A stretch of DNA of 37,001 bases from Pseudomonadota bacterium (GCA_021849075.1 JAJZTH010000031.1:1-37001), one strand, 5' to 3'. Shown: positions 26,712 through 35,416, counted from the first letter of the stretch. The notes: generated by a model not told the origin, from the letters alone. Program-made: numbers and translations.

Positions 26712-29236
26712 GAGAGCTCCTTCGAAGATTGGGATCTCGACTGCCCAAGCAGCTGCGCGGGATCGACGCCGGCCAGATCGCAAACGGCTTCAAGCGGCGA
26801 GAGGCCGGCGCGCAGGCGGGCTTCGAAGGCGGCCACTTCCTGGGGTGCCGAGGTGTTGATCCAGTAGGAGAAGGGATCGACGACCAGGCGCGCGATGCCG
26901 AGGCCCAAGGGCGAGTCGATGAAAACCTCGGAATAATGCGGCTTGTTGTTTCTGACCGACTTCAGGAGATCGAGGACGAAGCCCGAATAATCGAGGATCT
27001 TGTTCTCGACGGCCCGTTCATAGGTCGAGCCCTGGAGCAGGAAGCGGGTGGCCGCATTTTCAAGGATCACTTGGCCCGTACCGCCGAACAGCAGCAGGTC
27101 GTTCATCGACTGGAGGACGACGCCAAAGCTCCCCTGATATTTGCGCGCGCGCCTGTAGCCCTGGCCGAACACCTCGGCGAGGCGCGAGAGATCCTGGCCG
27201 TCGGTTCGCGTCATGAACTGGGCGGCCTCATCGCACAGGACAAAGCGGGGTTTGTCGCGGGCGGAGAGGTAGAGCTCCTGGCTGACCGCATTCACCACCA
27301 CCATGACGATGACGTTGAAAAGGTCCGGCATGGCTTTCAATCGCTCGAGTTCCAGCACGACGAACTCGTCGGCCGAGATATCGAAGGTCGAGGGGCCGTT
27401 GAAAAAATGGCCATAGGCGCCTGAACTGCCGAAATCGCGCAGGTTGAAGGCGAGTTCGCGCGCGACCGGGACCAGATGATCGACCTTGTCGAGGTCTTGG
27501 GCAGCGCCTGCAGGATAGGCGCCAAGCCAATCCCGGACCGCGTCGATCCCGGCTTCCGCGCGGCCTGTCTCGATCGTCCATTGGACTGCTGACTTGAGCA
27601 GGTTCCATTCCGAGGTGGAGACGCCCTTGCGCGTCGCGGCATTGGCCATTTCCGCGACGATCGCGACCGCCATGGAGATGGCGGATTGGCGATCGTCGCC
27701 ATCCAGCGCAAAGCCCATGTCGAAGGGGTTGAGGACCAGCGCCTCCTCGCCGATGTCGATATAGCGCCCGGAGCAAAGGGTGCAGAGCTTCCGGTAGCTG
27801 CCGCCGATATCGATGATGCGGATGAGCGCGCCTTGCGCATAATATTGGAGGCAAAGATTGTTGAGCAGAAAGCTCTTGCCTGCCCCGCTTTCGGCCGAGA
27901 CGATGAAATTATAATTGTTGATGCGTGGGTCGAAGAGATCGAGGGTAATGAGCTGGCCCTTGCGCCCGACATAGAGCAGGGCGGGGCGGCCGCCGCCGCG
28001 AAAATCGGTCTGGACGGGCGCCAGCAGCGCGGCCGCCTTGGCGGGCATGGGCAGATCGCGCTCGAGCATGCGTAGCGTCCGCCGCTCGGGATAGAAGCCG
28101 AAGGGCAGGCTCATCGGCAGCAATATGGGGTTGAGATAGCTTTCCTCCTGCATCATCCAGGGGAGGGGTTCGCTTTCCCAGAGGCGTTTGGCGCGGGCGG
28201 CCATTTCGCGGGCCTGCGCGCTGTCGCGCCCGAAAACCCAGACGGTGGGGATCACCGAGACGAAGCGGCTGTTGCCGGCCTCATCCAGCACCCAGCCTAT
28301 TTCATCGATTTGTTTCCCCACCTCGACAGCGAAACTGCCGGCGGCTTTCTGTGCGGAGAGGATTTGCGTGCGCTTGTGGATCTCGAACGCGGAGTGATCG
28401 AAGAGGATATTCAATGTGTAGAGGAAGGGGCCGCCAATCTGGTCGCTGTCCTCAGCCGCGCCCCGCATGCCGCCCAGCAGCCGGTTGCAGCGCTCGGCCG
28501 TTACGCGGCGCGCAGGCGACTTGGGCGTCAGGCAGCGGGCTACCTGGTTCCCGAAATAGAGTTCGGGACCATCGAACAGGAGGTCGGGCCCTGCATCGAT
28601 GATTTGCTTTCGAACCGGGCGCGCGGGATGGTCTGCACTGCCCGTGGCGAACACGCCGGGAGCGGACTCGAAGGCGCCGTTGAAGATGCGGCGATAGAAG
28701 CTGACCAGCGCCTGCGGCGCCATGCGCATGATCCCGAGTTTGGAGAGCTGCTCCTCGATCTGGCGGCGAAGGTCCGCGCCCAGCGGTCTCCGCGATTTGA
28801 TGGCCAGTAGTACGCGGAAGTTGCGGATGGGGATGCCGTGAAGCGCGGCCAGTCCTTGCGTCCCGTCGCGCAGATAATGCGCGGTGCGCCGGGCCGAGGC
28901 CTGGATGAGCGGATCGGGGCGGGTCTTGAGATCGAGATAGGCGTCGAGCGCCTGGTCGATCAGCGGGTCGGCAAAGCAGTGAAGCTGGACCACGGTGCCA
29001 GCGGCGAACTGGATATTGAAAAGGCCGAGCAGCGCCTGATGGACATGGGCAAAAAGATAGGCCGACGGCACCAGTTCCCAGGCCTGTCCCCAGCCATCGT
29101 CGATCGTGAGGAAGGCTTCCTCGTCTTCGACCCAACTCACCATCGGAAGAAAGTCCGAATAGGCGTCGCGTGAGACGCTTTGCTGCAGCCGCTTGGTGGT
29201 CATACCGCCACCATGGCGTGTCCCGGGCGCCCTCAT
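26708..29236 (-). CDS. traC: TraC-like conjugation ATPase (VirB4 family)
   Basis: TraC (842 aa here, 875 in F) is the cytoplasmic VirB4-type ATPase that drives pilin assembly. The Walker A motif is SAESGAGKS (Lys454, Ser455) and the Walker B is RFVLCDEAA (Asp669, Glu670). The N-terminal third has the TraC_F_IV domain (YSDFLPMVSWVEDEEAFLTI). The family motif ALVLNPFDMGF also fits. ATG 29236 overlaps the traV stop as ATGA and is used here; ATG 29203 (MTTKRLQQSV) is an alternative start. Codon use is like the rest of the operon. Confidence 0.97.
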   Translation of the reverse strand: MRAPGTRHGGGMTTKRLQQSVSRDAYSDFLPMVSWVEDEEAFLTIDDGWGQAWELVPSAYLFAHVHQALLGLFNIQFAAGTVVQLHCFADPLIDQALDAYLDLKTRPDPLIQASARRTAHYLRDGTQGLAALHGIPIRNFRVLLAIKSRRPLGADLRRQIEEQLSKLGIMRMAPQALVSFYRRIFNGAFESAPGVFATGSADHPARPVRKQIIDAGPDLLFDGPELYFGNQVARCLTPKSPARRVTAERCNRLLGGMRGAAEDSDQIGGPFLYTLNILFDHSAFEIHKRTQILSAQKAAGSFAVEVGKQIDEIGWVLDEAGNSRFVSVIPTVWVFGRDSAQAREMAARAKRLWESEPLPWMMQEESYLNPILLPMSLPFGFYPERRTLRMLERDLPMPAKAAALLAPVQTDFRGGGRPALLYVGRKGQLITLDLFDPRINNYNFIVSAESGAGKSFLLNNLCLQYYAQGALIRIIDIGGSYRKLCTLCSGRYIDIGEEALVLNPFDMGFALDGDDRQSAISMAVAIVAEMANAATRKGVSTSEWNLLKSAVQWTIETGRAEAGIDAVRDWLGAYPAGAAQDLDKVDHLVPVARELAFNLRDFGSSGAYGHFFNGPSTFDISADEFVVLELERLKAMPDLFNVIVMVVVNAVSQELYLSARDKPRFVLCDEAAQFMTRTDGQDLSRLAEVFGQGYRRARKYQGSFGVVLQSMNDLLLFGGTGQVILENAATRFLLQGSTYERAVENKILDYSGFVLDLLKSVRNNKPHYSEVFIDSPLGLGIARLVVDPFSYWINTSAPQEVAAFEARLRAGLSPLEAVCDLAGVDPAQLLGQSRSQSSKELS

Positions 29237-29877
29237 GGGTTCTGCGCCTCTGCCTGATGCTGGGCCTGATCCCGGGCCTCATTCTGGGGCGGCGCGGGGA
29301 TGTCGCTATCGGGAAGCGCGGGCCTGGCTTTGGTCTGTTCGAGGATGGGCACGCGCGCCGCCTGTTCGGTCGGATTGACGAGATAGTCACCCACCACCCA
29401 CTGCGGCTTGTCGAGGATCGAATAGATATAGCGCGGCATGTAGAGCCGGTCGGGCCGATCGCGATCGGCATAGGGCAGGATCAGGGTACGCACGGTGCGG
29501 CCGGGCCGGAGCATCGGCGTGACGGGGGCTTCCACCAGCCCCTGCAGCTCGCGATAGACGCTGCTGCGATAGCCCAGATAGCTGTCTGGCGCCGTATTGG
29601 GGCCGGACCGCCGCATGCCGGTGCGCCCGGCAGCTTCAACGCCCTTGCCGACGTTCGTGACCTTGGGATCGGACCTGGATGCCCGGCCCGCGACTGCGTC
29701 GGCATAGGCCTTGTCGGGGTGGATGCACTGGCCGTGATCGCTGTTCTTGCAGCTGAATTTCTCAGAATAGGGCGACATGGCCGAGCCGAGCGTCGTGCAG
29801 CCGGGCAAGGCGCCAAGCAGGAGGAGCAGAGCAGAGCTGCCCCATCGGGCCGTTATGCGGGAATGCTGGTAGGGCAT
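29233..29877 (-). CDS. traV: TraV-like outer-membrane lipoprotein
   Basis: TraV (214 aa here, 171 in F) is the lipoprotein that links TraK in the outer membrane to TraB (VirB7-like role). ATG 29877 with AGGGAG upstream gives a short lipoprotein signal ending in the lipobox ALPGC (Cys27). Two further cysteines, FSCKNSDHGQCIHP, match the TraV pattern. The C-terminus is Gln/Ala/Pro-rich. An upstream ATG at 29910, touching the traB stop, would place the lipobox too far in and is not preferred. Confidence 0.92.
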   Translation of the reverse strand: MPYQHSRITARWGSSALLLLLGALPGCTTLGSAMSPYSEKFSCKNSDHGQCIHPDKAYADAVAGRASRSDPKVTNVGKGVEAAGRTGMRRSGPNTAPDSYLGYRSSVYRELQGLVEAPVTPMLRPGRTVRTLILPYADRDRPDRLYMPRYIYSILDKPQWVVGDYLVNPTEQAARVPILEQTKARPALPDSDIPAPPQNEARDQAQHQAEAQNP

Positions 29878-29909
29878 GGAAACGTCTCCCTGACGTTGGC
29901 TGGCGGACA

Positions 29910-31259
29910 TCAGAATTTGATGGCTGTGGTCGGCTTGATCTCGAGGGCGAGGCCTTCCTGGATCACGACCACCACATCTTTGGCGGCGCCGACTTCGACG
30001 ATGGGGCCCGCCTGGCGCGCGAGGTCGAGATAGAAATCGGTGAGCTTGTCGGAGGATTTGGAAAGCCCGCCGGCGATGCCGGTTTTGAGCGCGTCGCCCG
30101 CATCCAGGGACCGAACGGTGCCGAGCGCCGAGGTGGAAGTGTTGCCGAACGTGTTCTCGACGCTCTGGCTGACGCCCGCGATCGTGCCGGCGATGAAGCT
30201 GCGGGCAAGGGCGGCGCCGGCGCGGGTGACGACCTTGCCCGAAAGCCCCTTTTTTCCATCGGTATCGACGAAGAAGCCCTTGATCGGCTGATCGATAACC
30301 GAACGCTCATCGAAATCGACGCAGGAGAGCGAGATGAGCTGTACCTCGACCCGCTCTTTGGCGAGGCTCCCCGTCGCGTTGCCAATAACGAAGCAACCCG
30401 AAAGATTGGCCTTCACATCATTGGGAAGCACGGCGGGGGCCTGGACGCGGGCGATGAGCGGTTCGGGGTTGCTCGTCGCGTCCCGGCTGGCGAGTGCGTC
30501 GATCCCGGTCAAAAGCCGGGCCTTCATGAAACCAGGCGGCAAATAGATCGTCCTGGTCTTTTTTTTAGCGCCATTTGTAGCGGATGATCCCTCCGCTACG
30601 ACTGCACTGGTGGCAGCGCCGATCGCGCCGATCTGGCGTTCGACCGGCGGTGCTGGCGGTGCAGCCGGCCCACTCGGCATCGGTGGCGCGGGCAGGCTGC
30701 CGTCAGTGCGGTCGAGGTCGCTTGGACTGGGACTGGGCGGAAAGGCCGGAATATCGCCCGGCATGGCATTGGGGAGGTCGCCGTCAGCAGCCTCGTGGGA
30801 TGCCGTGCCGCCAATCCCGATCTTGCCTTCCTCGATGGCCGTGACCCGGTCGCCTAGCAGATTTTGTCCATCCAGGATCTTCTTGAGGTCGCCGCGCACC
30901 TTCGTCTCGAGGCTGTCACCGCGAAGGCCCGCGCCCATGTCGAGCTTCGAGGCTGCCGGCGCCTGGGGCCTGGCTTCCTCCTCACTATTGGAGGCGGAAT
31001 AGAGGCCGTAGCCAAACAGGGCGACGAGTACAGCGATGGCGGCCTGCCGCGCGCGCAATTGCTGCTGTGGACTGAGAGTTGCCCAGCGTGCCTTCAGATC
31101 CAGAAGGGCTGGACCGCGCAGATGGAGGACGCTGTTGTTCCTGTCCGTCGGTGCAGATGCGGGGCGTGTTGGTCGGGAATGGCCCCTGGCGCCGCTGCCC
31201 TGCGCGGGCGATCCGGGTTCGTCAGCGCCTTGTGGCACGTCCTGTCGCTCATCGCTCAT
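29910..31259 (-). CDS. traB: TraB-like core channel protein (VirB10 family)
   Basis: TraB (449 aa here, 475 in F) spans the envelope from the inner membrane to the outer-membrane core complex. A hydrophilic N-terminus is followed by one membrane helix (about 72-88, AAIAVLVALFGYGLYSA), a coiled region, a proline-rich spacer (about 170-215) and the C-terminal VirB10/TrbI-like domain with YLPPGFMKARLLTGIDA and GCFVIGNATGSLAKERVEVQ. ATG 31259 overlaps the traK stop as ATGA. Confidence 0.95.
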   Translation of the reverse strand: MSDERQDVPQGADEPGSPAQGSGARGHSRPTRPASAPTDRNNSVLHLRGPALLDLKARWATLSPQQQLRARQAAIAVLVALFGYGLYSASNSEEEARPQAPAASKLDMGAGLRGDSLETKVRGDLKKILDGQNLLGDRVTAIEEGKIGIGGTASHEAADGDLPNAMPGDIPAFPPSPSPSDLDRTDGSLPAPPMPSGPAAPPAPPVERQIGAIGAATSAVVAEGSSATNGAKKKTRTIYLPPGFMKARLLTGIDALASRDATSNPEPLIARVQAPAVLPNDVKANLSGCFVIGNATGSLAKERVEVQLISLSCVDFDERSVIDQPIKGFFVDTDGKKGLSGKVVTRAGAALARSFIAGTIAGVSQSVENTFGNTSTSALGTVRSLDAGDALKTGIAGGLSKSSDKLTDFYLDLARQAGPIVEVGAAKDVVVVIQEGLALEIKPTTAIKF

Positions 31260-32047
31260 AGCCCGTCTCCCCGGCGCAGGATGATAAGCCGGGCCGTTTC
31301 ACCGGCGCGGAGCGACAGCCGGTCGAGCGTTGCGCTGAAAATCCGGGAGCCAAGGGCCGCGTCCAGAAAGAGGCGCTCATCTACCTCAATGTCGCTCGCC
31401 GCCTCGATCCGATATTCCGATGCGTTGAGGTCTGCGCCCTCGATCGTGACGCGCCGGCGTTCGGTGATGCGCAGCGCGGGCGCGGCCGGGATGGTCATCT
31501 GCCGACTGACCGTTGCTACGTCGGAGAAGCTGGCTGGCACCCTGTCCTGAAGCAGCGACAGCGTGATCGAGACGGCGCGATCCTCCTCGGCCAGCGGGGC
31601 GAGAAGATCCTCATTGGCGTGGGCGCGCTGGCGGGCGCCGGGCACCAGTGTGATCGTCTGGGCCGGTATGTCGGAGGGCTCAGCGTAGAGCGGGTAGATG
31701 GCGCCGTTACAGGTGACGAAGAATTCCGAAGGGCTCGTCACATAGCTGCGCGTGATCTGGCCGCTGTCGTCGCTTTCGCGGACGAGGAATTTGACCCAGG
31801 CGTCGCCGCCGCCTTTTTCGACCGCGAGGCCCTTCTCGGCGGAGAATTTGACATCCTCTATCTCGCCGCCCTGGCAGACGAGATGATTGACGTCACGGTT
31901 CGAGAGCCGGATCATACTGGTCTGGTCGGGCAGCGCCTGGATCGATTGCGCGTGACCCGGCGAGGCTATGGCAATGAGTGGCAGGAGCGTCAGGCCCGCA
32001 GCCATCCAGGCTTTGGGCGCGCGTCCTCTTTTACCGAAGTTCGGCAT
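31256..32047 (-). CDS. traK: TraK-like outer-membrane core protein (VirB9-like)
   Basis: TraK (263 aa here, 242 in F) is the secretin-like part of the outer-membrane core complex, held by TraV and TraB. ATG 32047 has GAGGAGA upstream and starts a signal peptide with cleavage near GHAQS. The family segments SMIRLSNRDVNHLVCQGGEI and FFVTCNGAIYPLYAEPSDIP are present. Its start lies inside the traE 3' end (17-bp overlap). Confidence 0.93.
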   Translation of the reverse strand: MPNFGKRGRAPKAWMAAGLTLLPLIAIASPGHAQSIQALPDQTSMIRLSNRDVNHLVCQGGEIEDVKFSAEKGLAVEKGGGDAWVKFLVRESDDSGQITRSYVTSPSEFFVTCNGAIYPLYAEPSDIPAQTITLVPGARQRAHANEDLLAPLAEEDRAVSITLSLLQDRVPASFSDVATVSRQMTIPAAPALRITERRRVTIEGADLNASEYRIEAASDIEVDERLFLDAALGSRIFSATLDRLSLRAGETARLIILRRGDGL

Positions 32048-32666
32048 CGAAATTCTCCTCGGTGAGGGACAGGATCCAGAAGCGACCGGCATCGATTATG
32101 TATCGGATGCGTAGATTGCCCCGGAATTTGCGGATGACGCCGCCGATGACGCGCACCTTCTCGACGGGCACGAGGATCTGGCGATCGGTCCAGGTGACGG
32201 GCTGATCGGGCCGGATATAGGTGGCGATCGAGAGCGTGGGATTGTTGCCAAGCTCGTCGAGAACCGCGTTCAGCCCGTCTCGAAGGCCATTATAGGCGGT
32301 CGGGTGGACAATGCTGAGCAGCTCCTGGAACTGCCGGTCGGCCGAGAGCGCCGAATAGGTGCCCGACAGCGCGACGATGTTGCGCGTCATGGCGCGCAGA
32401 TAAGCCGACGACGGCTTGCCGCCCGTCACATAAAGATCGCCGCTGGCGCCAAAAGGGATGACGATCGTGCGCTGGTTCTGGGACGTCGAGTAGAGCGCCA
32501 TGCCCAGCACGGCGGTGATACCAAATAGCCCTACAATCGAGAATTTGAGCAGCCTGTTCTCCTCGAACAGGTTGGACGATCCCTGGAGATAGCGGTGAAT
32601 GCCAAAGCTTGCCGGCTTTCCGAGCAACGGATCGGCAGCGTCTTGGACCGATTTCTGACGGAACAT
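32031..32666 (-). CDS. traE: TraE-like inner-membrane protein (VirB5/VirB8-position)
   Basis: TraE (211 aa here, 188 in F) is an inner-membrane protein with one N-terminal helix (about 42-60, FSIVGLFGITAVLGMALY) and a periplasmic VirB8-like domain. The family signature VTWTDRQILVPVEKVRVIGG appears in the C-terminal part, before GNLRIRYIIDAGRF. ATG 32666 has GTGAGG seven bases upstream. It lies 9 bases after traL and overlaps traK by 17. Confidence 0.94.
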   Translation of the reverse strand: MFRQKSVQDAADPLLGKPASFGIHRYLQGSSNLFEENRLLKFSIVGLFGITAVLGMALYSTSQNQRTIVIPFGASGDLYVTGGKPSSAYLRAMTRNIVALSGTYSALSADRQFQELLSIVHPTAYNGLRDGLNAVLDELGNNPTLSIATYIRPDQPVTWTDRQILVPVEKVRVIGGVIRKFRGNLRIRYIIDAGRFWILSLTEENFDAELR

Positions 32667-32675
32667 AATGGTGCC

Positions 32676-32942
32676 TCACTCGCAAAAGCGGGTCTGGGTT
32701 GGCCCGGGATAGTGGGGGAGGGTGAGCAGTCCCCAACGCCAGGCCAGATGGGGGATGAAACCGCGCGGTTTCGTCCGCTTCCAGGGTATGAAAAGGAGAA
32801 GGACGCCGAGGAGCGACCAGCCCACCAGTCCGCCGACGATGACGGCGACGAAGATGGTGGACACCACGAGGATGAACTCCTGCGCGTCGAACCAGAGGAT
32901 CTGGACCGGCTTGTGCAGAAATTGTGGAAGTCTCTCGTCCAC
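32676..32942 (-). CDS. traL: TraL-like inner-membrane protein (VirB3 family)
   Basis: TraL is a small inner-membrane protein of the pilus machine. The protein runs from DERLPQFLHKPVQILWFDAQ through a long hydrophobic region (about 24-52) to GFIPHLAWRWGLL, matching F TraL (91 aa) in size and layout. GTG 32942 is chosen because AGGGAG lies six bases upstream, giving 88 aa; GTG 32966 would add eight residues and has no clear binding site. It follows twin hairpins after the pilin gene. Confidence 0.85.
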   Translation of the reverse strand: MDERLPQFLHKPVQILWFDAQEFILVVSTIFVAVIVGGLVGWSLLGVLLLFIPWKRTKPRGFIPHLAWRWGLLTLPHYPGPTQTRFCE

Positions 32943-32987
32943 GCCCTTCTCCCTTGCTTCACCCACATCCGAACAGATGTGAGGGTT

Positions 32988-33040
32988 ACGAAGAGCGAGG
33001 CTCGCTCTTCGTCCGGCGCGGGGCCGATGAAACCCCGCGC
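32988..33040 (-). promoter_or_regulatory. Two adjacent hairpins between traA and traL
   Basis: On the minus-strand transcript the pilin gene is followed by an 8-bp GC hairpin (33033-33040 with 33016-33023) and then a perfect 12-bp palindrome with a one-base centre (32988-32999 with 33001-33012). Neither is followed by a T-run on the transcribed strand. They lie where a processing or partial-termination site would raise pilin over downstream Tra proteins. Function is inferred. Confidence 0.55.
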
Positions 33041-33059
33041 AGGTCTGTTGGCTGGTTCT

Positions 33060-33389
33060 TCAGACGATCATGCCGAAGGTCTGGAGGATGGAGTCCGCCC
33101 GAATGAGGCAGACGGCGGCCACGATCGTGGGAATGCCGATCATGATGTTCGAAAAGAGCCGGGACACGCCGAACAGGAAGGCGGCGACACCGCCCACAAA
33201 GCCGAGCGGTCCCTTGACGCCCTGGTTCACCACGATGTCGTAGATATCGTAGCCAAGATCGCCTGCGGTCGGTGCCTGGAAGGCATGGGCGGCCGATGCG
33301 AGGGCGAGAGCGACGACGAAAGTGCATGACGCATCGGCCGACGCAAAAGACGGCCGACGCAGGCGCACAAGAGTTGCAAGTTTGATCAT
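33060..33389 (-). CDS. traA: TraA-like conjugative pilin
   Basis: The 109-aa prepilin has a long leader ending in ASAAHA and a mature part of about 73 residues (from FQAPTAGDLGYDIYDIVVNQ) with two hydrophobic helices separated by a short basic loop at GVSRLF, the layout of F-type and VirB2 pilins. It sits just before traL, as in F. GGAGA lies about 9 bases upstream of ATG 33389. The leader is probably removed by signal peptidase or by the element's own S26 peptidase. A long frame reaching 34031 is antisense/out-of-family extension and not used. Confidence 0.85.
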   Translation of the reverse strand: MIKLATLVRLRRPSFASADASCTFVVALALASAAHAFQAPTAGDLGYDIYDIVVNQGVKGPLGFVGGVAAFLFGVSRLFSNIMIGIPTIVAAVCLIRADSILQTFGMIV

Positions 33390-33561
33390 TTCTGTAGGTC
33401 TCCGGACACAAGAGGAGCCGCCCCAAGACATGCCTGCCGGCACCGACTGGGTGTTCGCTGTCGGCCGACGACAGGCTGGGTGGCTCCTCGGGATCGGGCG
33501 CCGTCGTCGGCATCTTGAGGCCCCGGCCGCCATGCAGCCCAAGGACCCGCCAGAATGGGGA

Positions 33562-34338
33562 TCAGGAAGGCGGTTTGACGGCCGGCCGCTGCCTGGCGAG
33601 CCAGGCTTCGATCTCGGCTTGGCTGAAACCGGATATGAGCTGACCGTCGAGGATGAGCGTCGGGGTGCCCGATATGCCCATCGATTTGACTGCCTGCGCG
33701 TGCGCCTCAACCCTGGCCGCGCCGTCTGCGCACCGGTTGAGGGGTTTGGCAGGCTCACCGGCATAGGTCGCGCGGAATGCTGCCTCGCGGTCCTTCGCGC
33801 ACAATATATGCTCGGCCTTCGAAGCCGCCTCGGGGTGGATGCCCGACACGAAATAGATCTGGCGCCGAACCGGTTTGCCTTCCGCTGCCTTGGCGGCCCA
33901 GAAGCGATCGAGCGCGCGGCAATAGGGGCAGTCGGGGTCCGTGAACTCGATGACAAGGGGCGCGTCGGGCGGGCCGACCAGGAGGGCCTCCTTCGGATCA
34001 AGATCCTTGAGCTTGGCTCGAGCCGCAGCATCCTGGGAAAGGGCGGTCAGGTTGACGCCATTTTTGTCGTAGATGGTCGCGAACAGGAGGTGGTCGCTTT
34101 CCGGTGCATAATAGAGGATGCGGCCGCCGGCGCTGGCCTGGAAAAGTGGGCCGTGGACGGGCGACAAGGCAAAATCCTCGAACGCAAGATTGGCAAAGCT
34201 CTGGTGGAGCTGGGCCTCCGCCGATTTGGCGAGCGTCGCCAGATCCTGTTCGATCGGGGGCTGGCCGAGGGCGGGTCCTGCGGCAGCGAGCATCATAGCT
34301 GCTGTCATCACACCTGCGGTGGTGAGAAGCCCCTTCAT
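33562..34338 (-). CDS. dsbC: DsbC-like periplasmic disulfide isomerase
   Basis: The 258-aa exported protein has a signal peptide (MKGLLTTAGVMTAAMMLAAA, end near LGQ), an N-terminal dimerisation-like domain and a thioredoxin domain with DPDCPYC (Cys137, Cys140) and a cis-proline GTPTL. This is the DsbC layout; F-type elements often carry a dsbC-like gene to fold TraU, TraN and other cysteine-rich proteins. ATG 34338 has GGAGA upstream and overlaps the preceding small gene as ATGA. The 172-bp gap to traA holds no convincing gene. Confidence 0.92.
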   Translation of the reverse strand: MKGLLTTAGVMTAAMMLAAAGPALGQPPIEQDLATLAKSAEAQLHQSFANLAFEDFALSPVHGPLFQASAGGRILYYAPESDHLLFATIYDKNGVNLTALSQDAAARAKLKDLDPKEALLVGPPDAPLVIEFTDPDCPYCRALDRFWAAKAAEGKPVRRQIYFVSGIHPEAASKAEHILCAKDREAAFRATYAGEPAKPLNRCADGAARVEAHAQAVKSMGISGTPTLILDGQLISGFSQAEIEAWLARQRPAVKPPS

Positions 34339-34604
34339 TGCTTGTCTCCAGCGCTTGAATGCATGCCGCTTGTGAGAAGGCGCTGGTCGATGCGGACCGT
34401 GCTGCCGAGGGTGACGGCTTGGTTGGAAGGCGTTGCGGCCCGAGGCTCGCCAATGAAGAAGTCGGCGCCCACCTGAGCGATCGAAAGTTTATGCGGTGGC
34501 GCCGCCACATCGATCGCGCGGTCTTTCCGGGCCGCCGGCGCGGATCCCGCGGCGAGGGCGAGTGTGAGCAATCCGGCCATGATGGCCAGGCGTGATGCCG
34601 ACAT
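34335..34604 (-). CDS. Small exported protein leading the tra operon (89 aa)
   Basis: ATG 34604 with AGGGAGA eight bases upstream opens a signal peptide (MSASRLAIMAGLLTLALAAG, end near APAA-RKD). The short mature part (LSIAQVGADFFIGEPRAATP) has no recognised domain. It is the first gene of the tra transcript and overlaps dsbC as ATGA. A role in pilus biogenesis is inferred from position only. Confidence 0.65.
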   Translation of the reverse strand: MSASRLAIMAGLLTLALAAGSAPAARKDRAIDVAAPPHKLSIAQVGADFFIGEPRAATPSNQAVTLGSTVRIDQRLLTSGMHSSAGDKQ

Positions 34605-34756
34605 GGAAATAGTCTCCCTGTTGCCAGGCGCATGAGCAGCCTGGCTTTGCATGACCGTCCGGGTCTGAGCGCTTGGGGCTCACTTTGAGCGGCGTCGCGA
34701 CCATCGATCGGGTGCCCCAAGCGATGCATCCGACGATGCAAGGTCGCAATGGGGAG

Positions 34757-34816
34757 GGCACTGAGATGCCGAAAGCGGCACTGAAGTGCCGAAATCGGCA
34801 TCTCAGTGCCGCTTTT
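34757..34816. promoter_or_regulatory. 60-bp array: three 20-bp units with nested palindromes
   Basis: Three consecutive 20-bp units start at 34757, 34777 and 34797 with GGCACTGAGATGCCGAAA, GGCACTGAAGTGCCGAAA and GGCATCTCAGTGCCG. The first and third also form a perfect 16-bp inverted repeat (34757-34772/34795-34810); the middle unit is itself a palindrome (CGGCACT-GA-AGTGCCG). It lies in the 287-bp space between the divergent tra operon and the + strand unknown gene. This is what a dimer-of-dimers operator would look like. A second 9-bp inverted repeat, CGCTTGGGG (34670-34678/34715-34723), is nearby. Confidence 0.7.
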
Positions 34817-34891
34817 TGCGCCTGGACCAGCTTCAAATTCGATTTCGACCGTCAGAGGCGGTGCGGATTGTGCGAATCAGGGAGGCTATCG

Positions 34892-35317
34892 ATGGCTACG
34901 CCCAAGTCCCGGACCTATCGGCTGCACCTGTCAGAGGAGGGCACCGACATATTTCTGGAATGCCATCACCGGCTGGCGCGCATATCTCGGCGCTTCATTC
35001 CCTATGGGGTGACGCTGACCGTTGCCATGTTGCTGATCGAAGCGCTGGACGGCGCAGAACTATCGGATGAAGTGCATGCCCCGGCCGTGAACAGGCTGAC
35101 GGGACGAATTGAACATTATGTTGGCGCGTCACCCAGTCTCGCCCAGGCGGCAGCCAAAATGCTCGATCAGGTTGAAGCTTCACCAGATGGTGGGCCTGCC
35201 ATGACGGTGGCGCGGCTCCTCGTAACCGCAATTGCGCTGATGTCCGCGTCGGAAGACAGTGAGATTGCCCGAGCCTACCGCCGGATTGGGACCGGCGTTT
35301 CGCCTCAGGATCCGTAG
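34892..35317 (+). CDS. Hypothetical protein, possible ribbon-helix-helix regulator (141 aa)
   Basis: ATG 34892 has AGGGAGG seven bases upstream. The N-terminal part (TYRLHLSEEGTDIFLECHHR, then GVTLTVAMLLIEALDG) could form the strand-helix-helix fold of Arc/MetJ-type DNA-binding proteins, and the rest is alanine-rich helices. I recognise no named family. It is divergent from the tra operon and just downstream of the 60-bp palindrome array, so autoregulation and tra control are plausible inferences. A longer frame from 34673 runs through the palindromes and is rejected. Confidence 0.6.
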   Translation: MATPKSRTYRLHLSEEGTDIFLECHHRLARISRRFIPYGVTLTVAMLLIEALDGAELSDEVHAPAVNRLTGRIEHYVGASPSLAQAAAKMLDQVEASPDGGPAMTVARLLVTAIALMSASEDSEIARAYRRIGTGVSPQDP

Positions 35318-35416
35318 AGACCGGAGGGATTGTCGATGTCTATTTGTCGGCGCTGTTGATGGCGCAAAACATCGTTCCGGCGCATAGTGGCGGCGTATTA
35401 TTTGGGAGAATTGACC

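Noticed and set aside
34673..34891. Extended start for the 141-aa gene running through the palindrome array
   Set aside because: The upstream frame is coded by the palindromes themselves and AGGGAGG lies just before ATG 34892.
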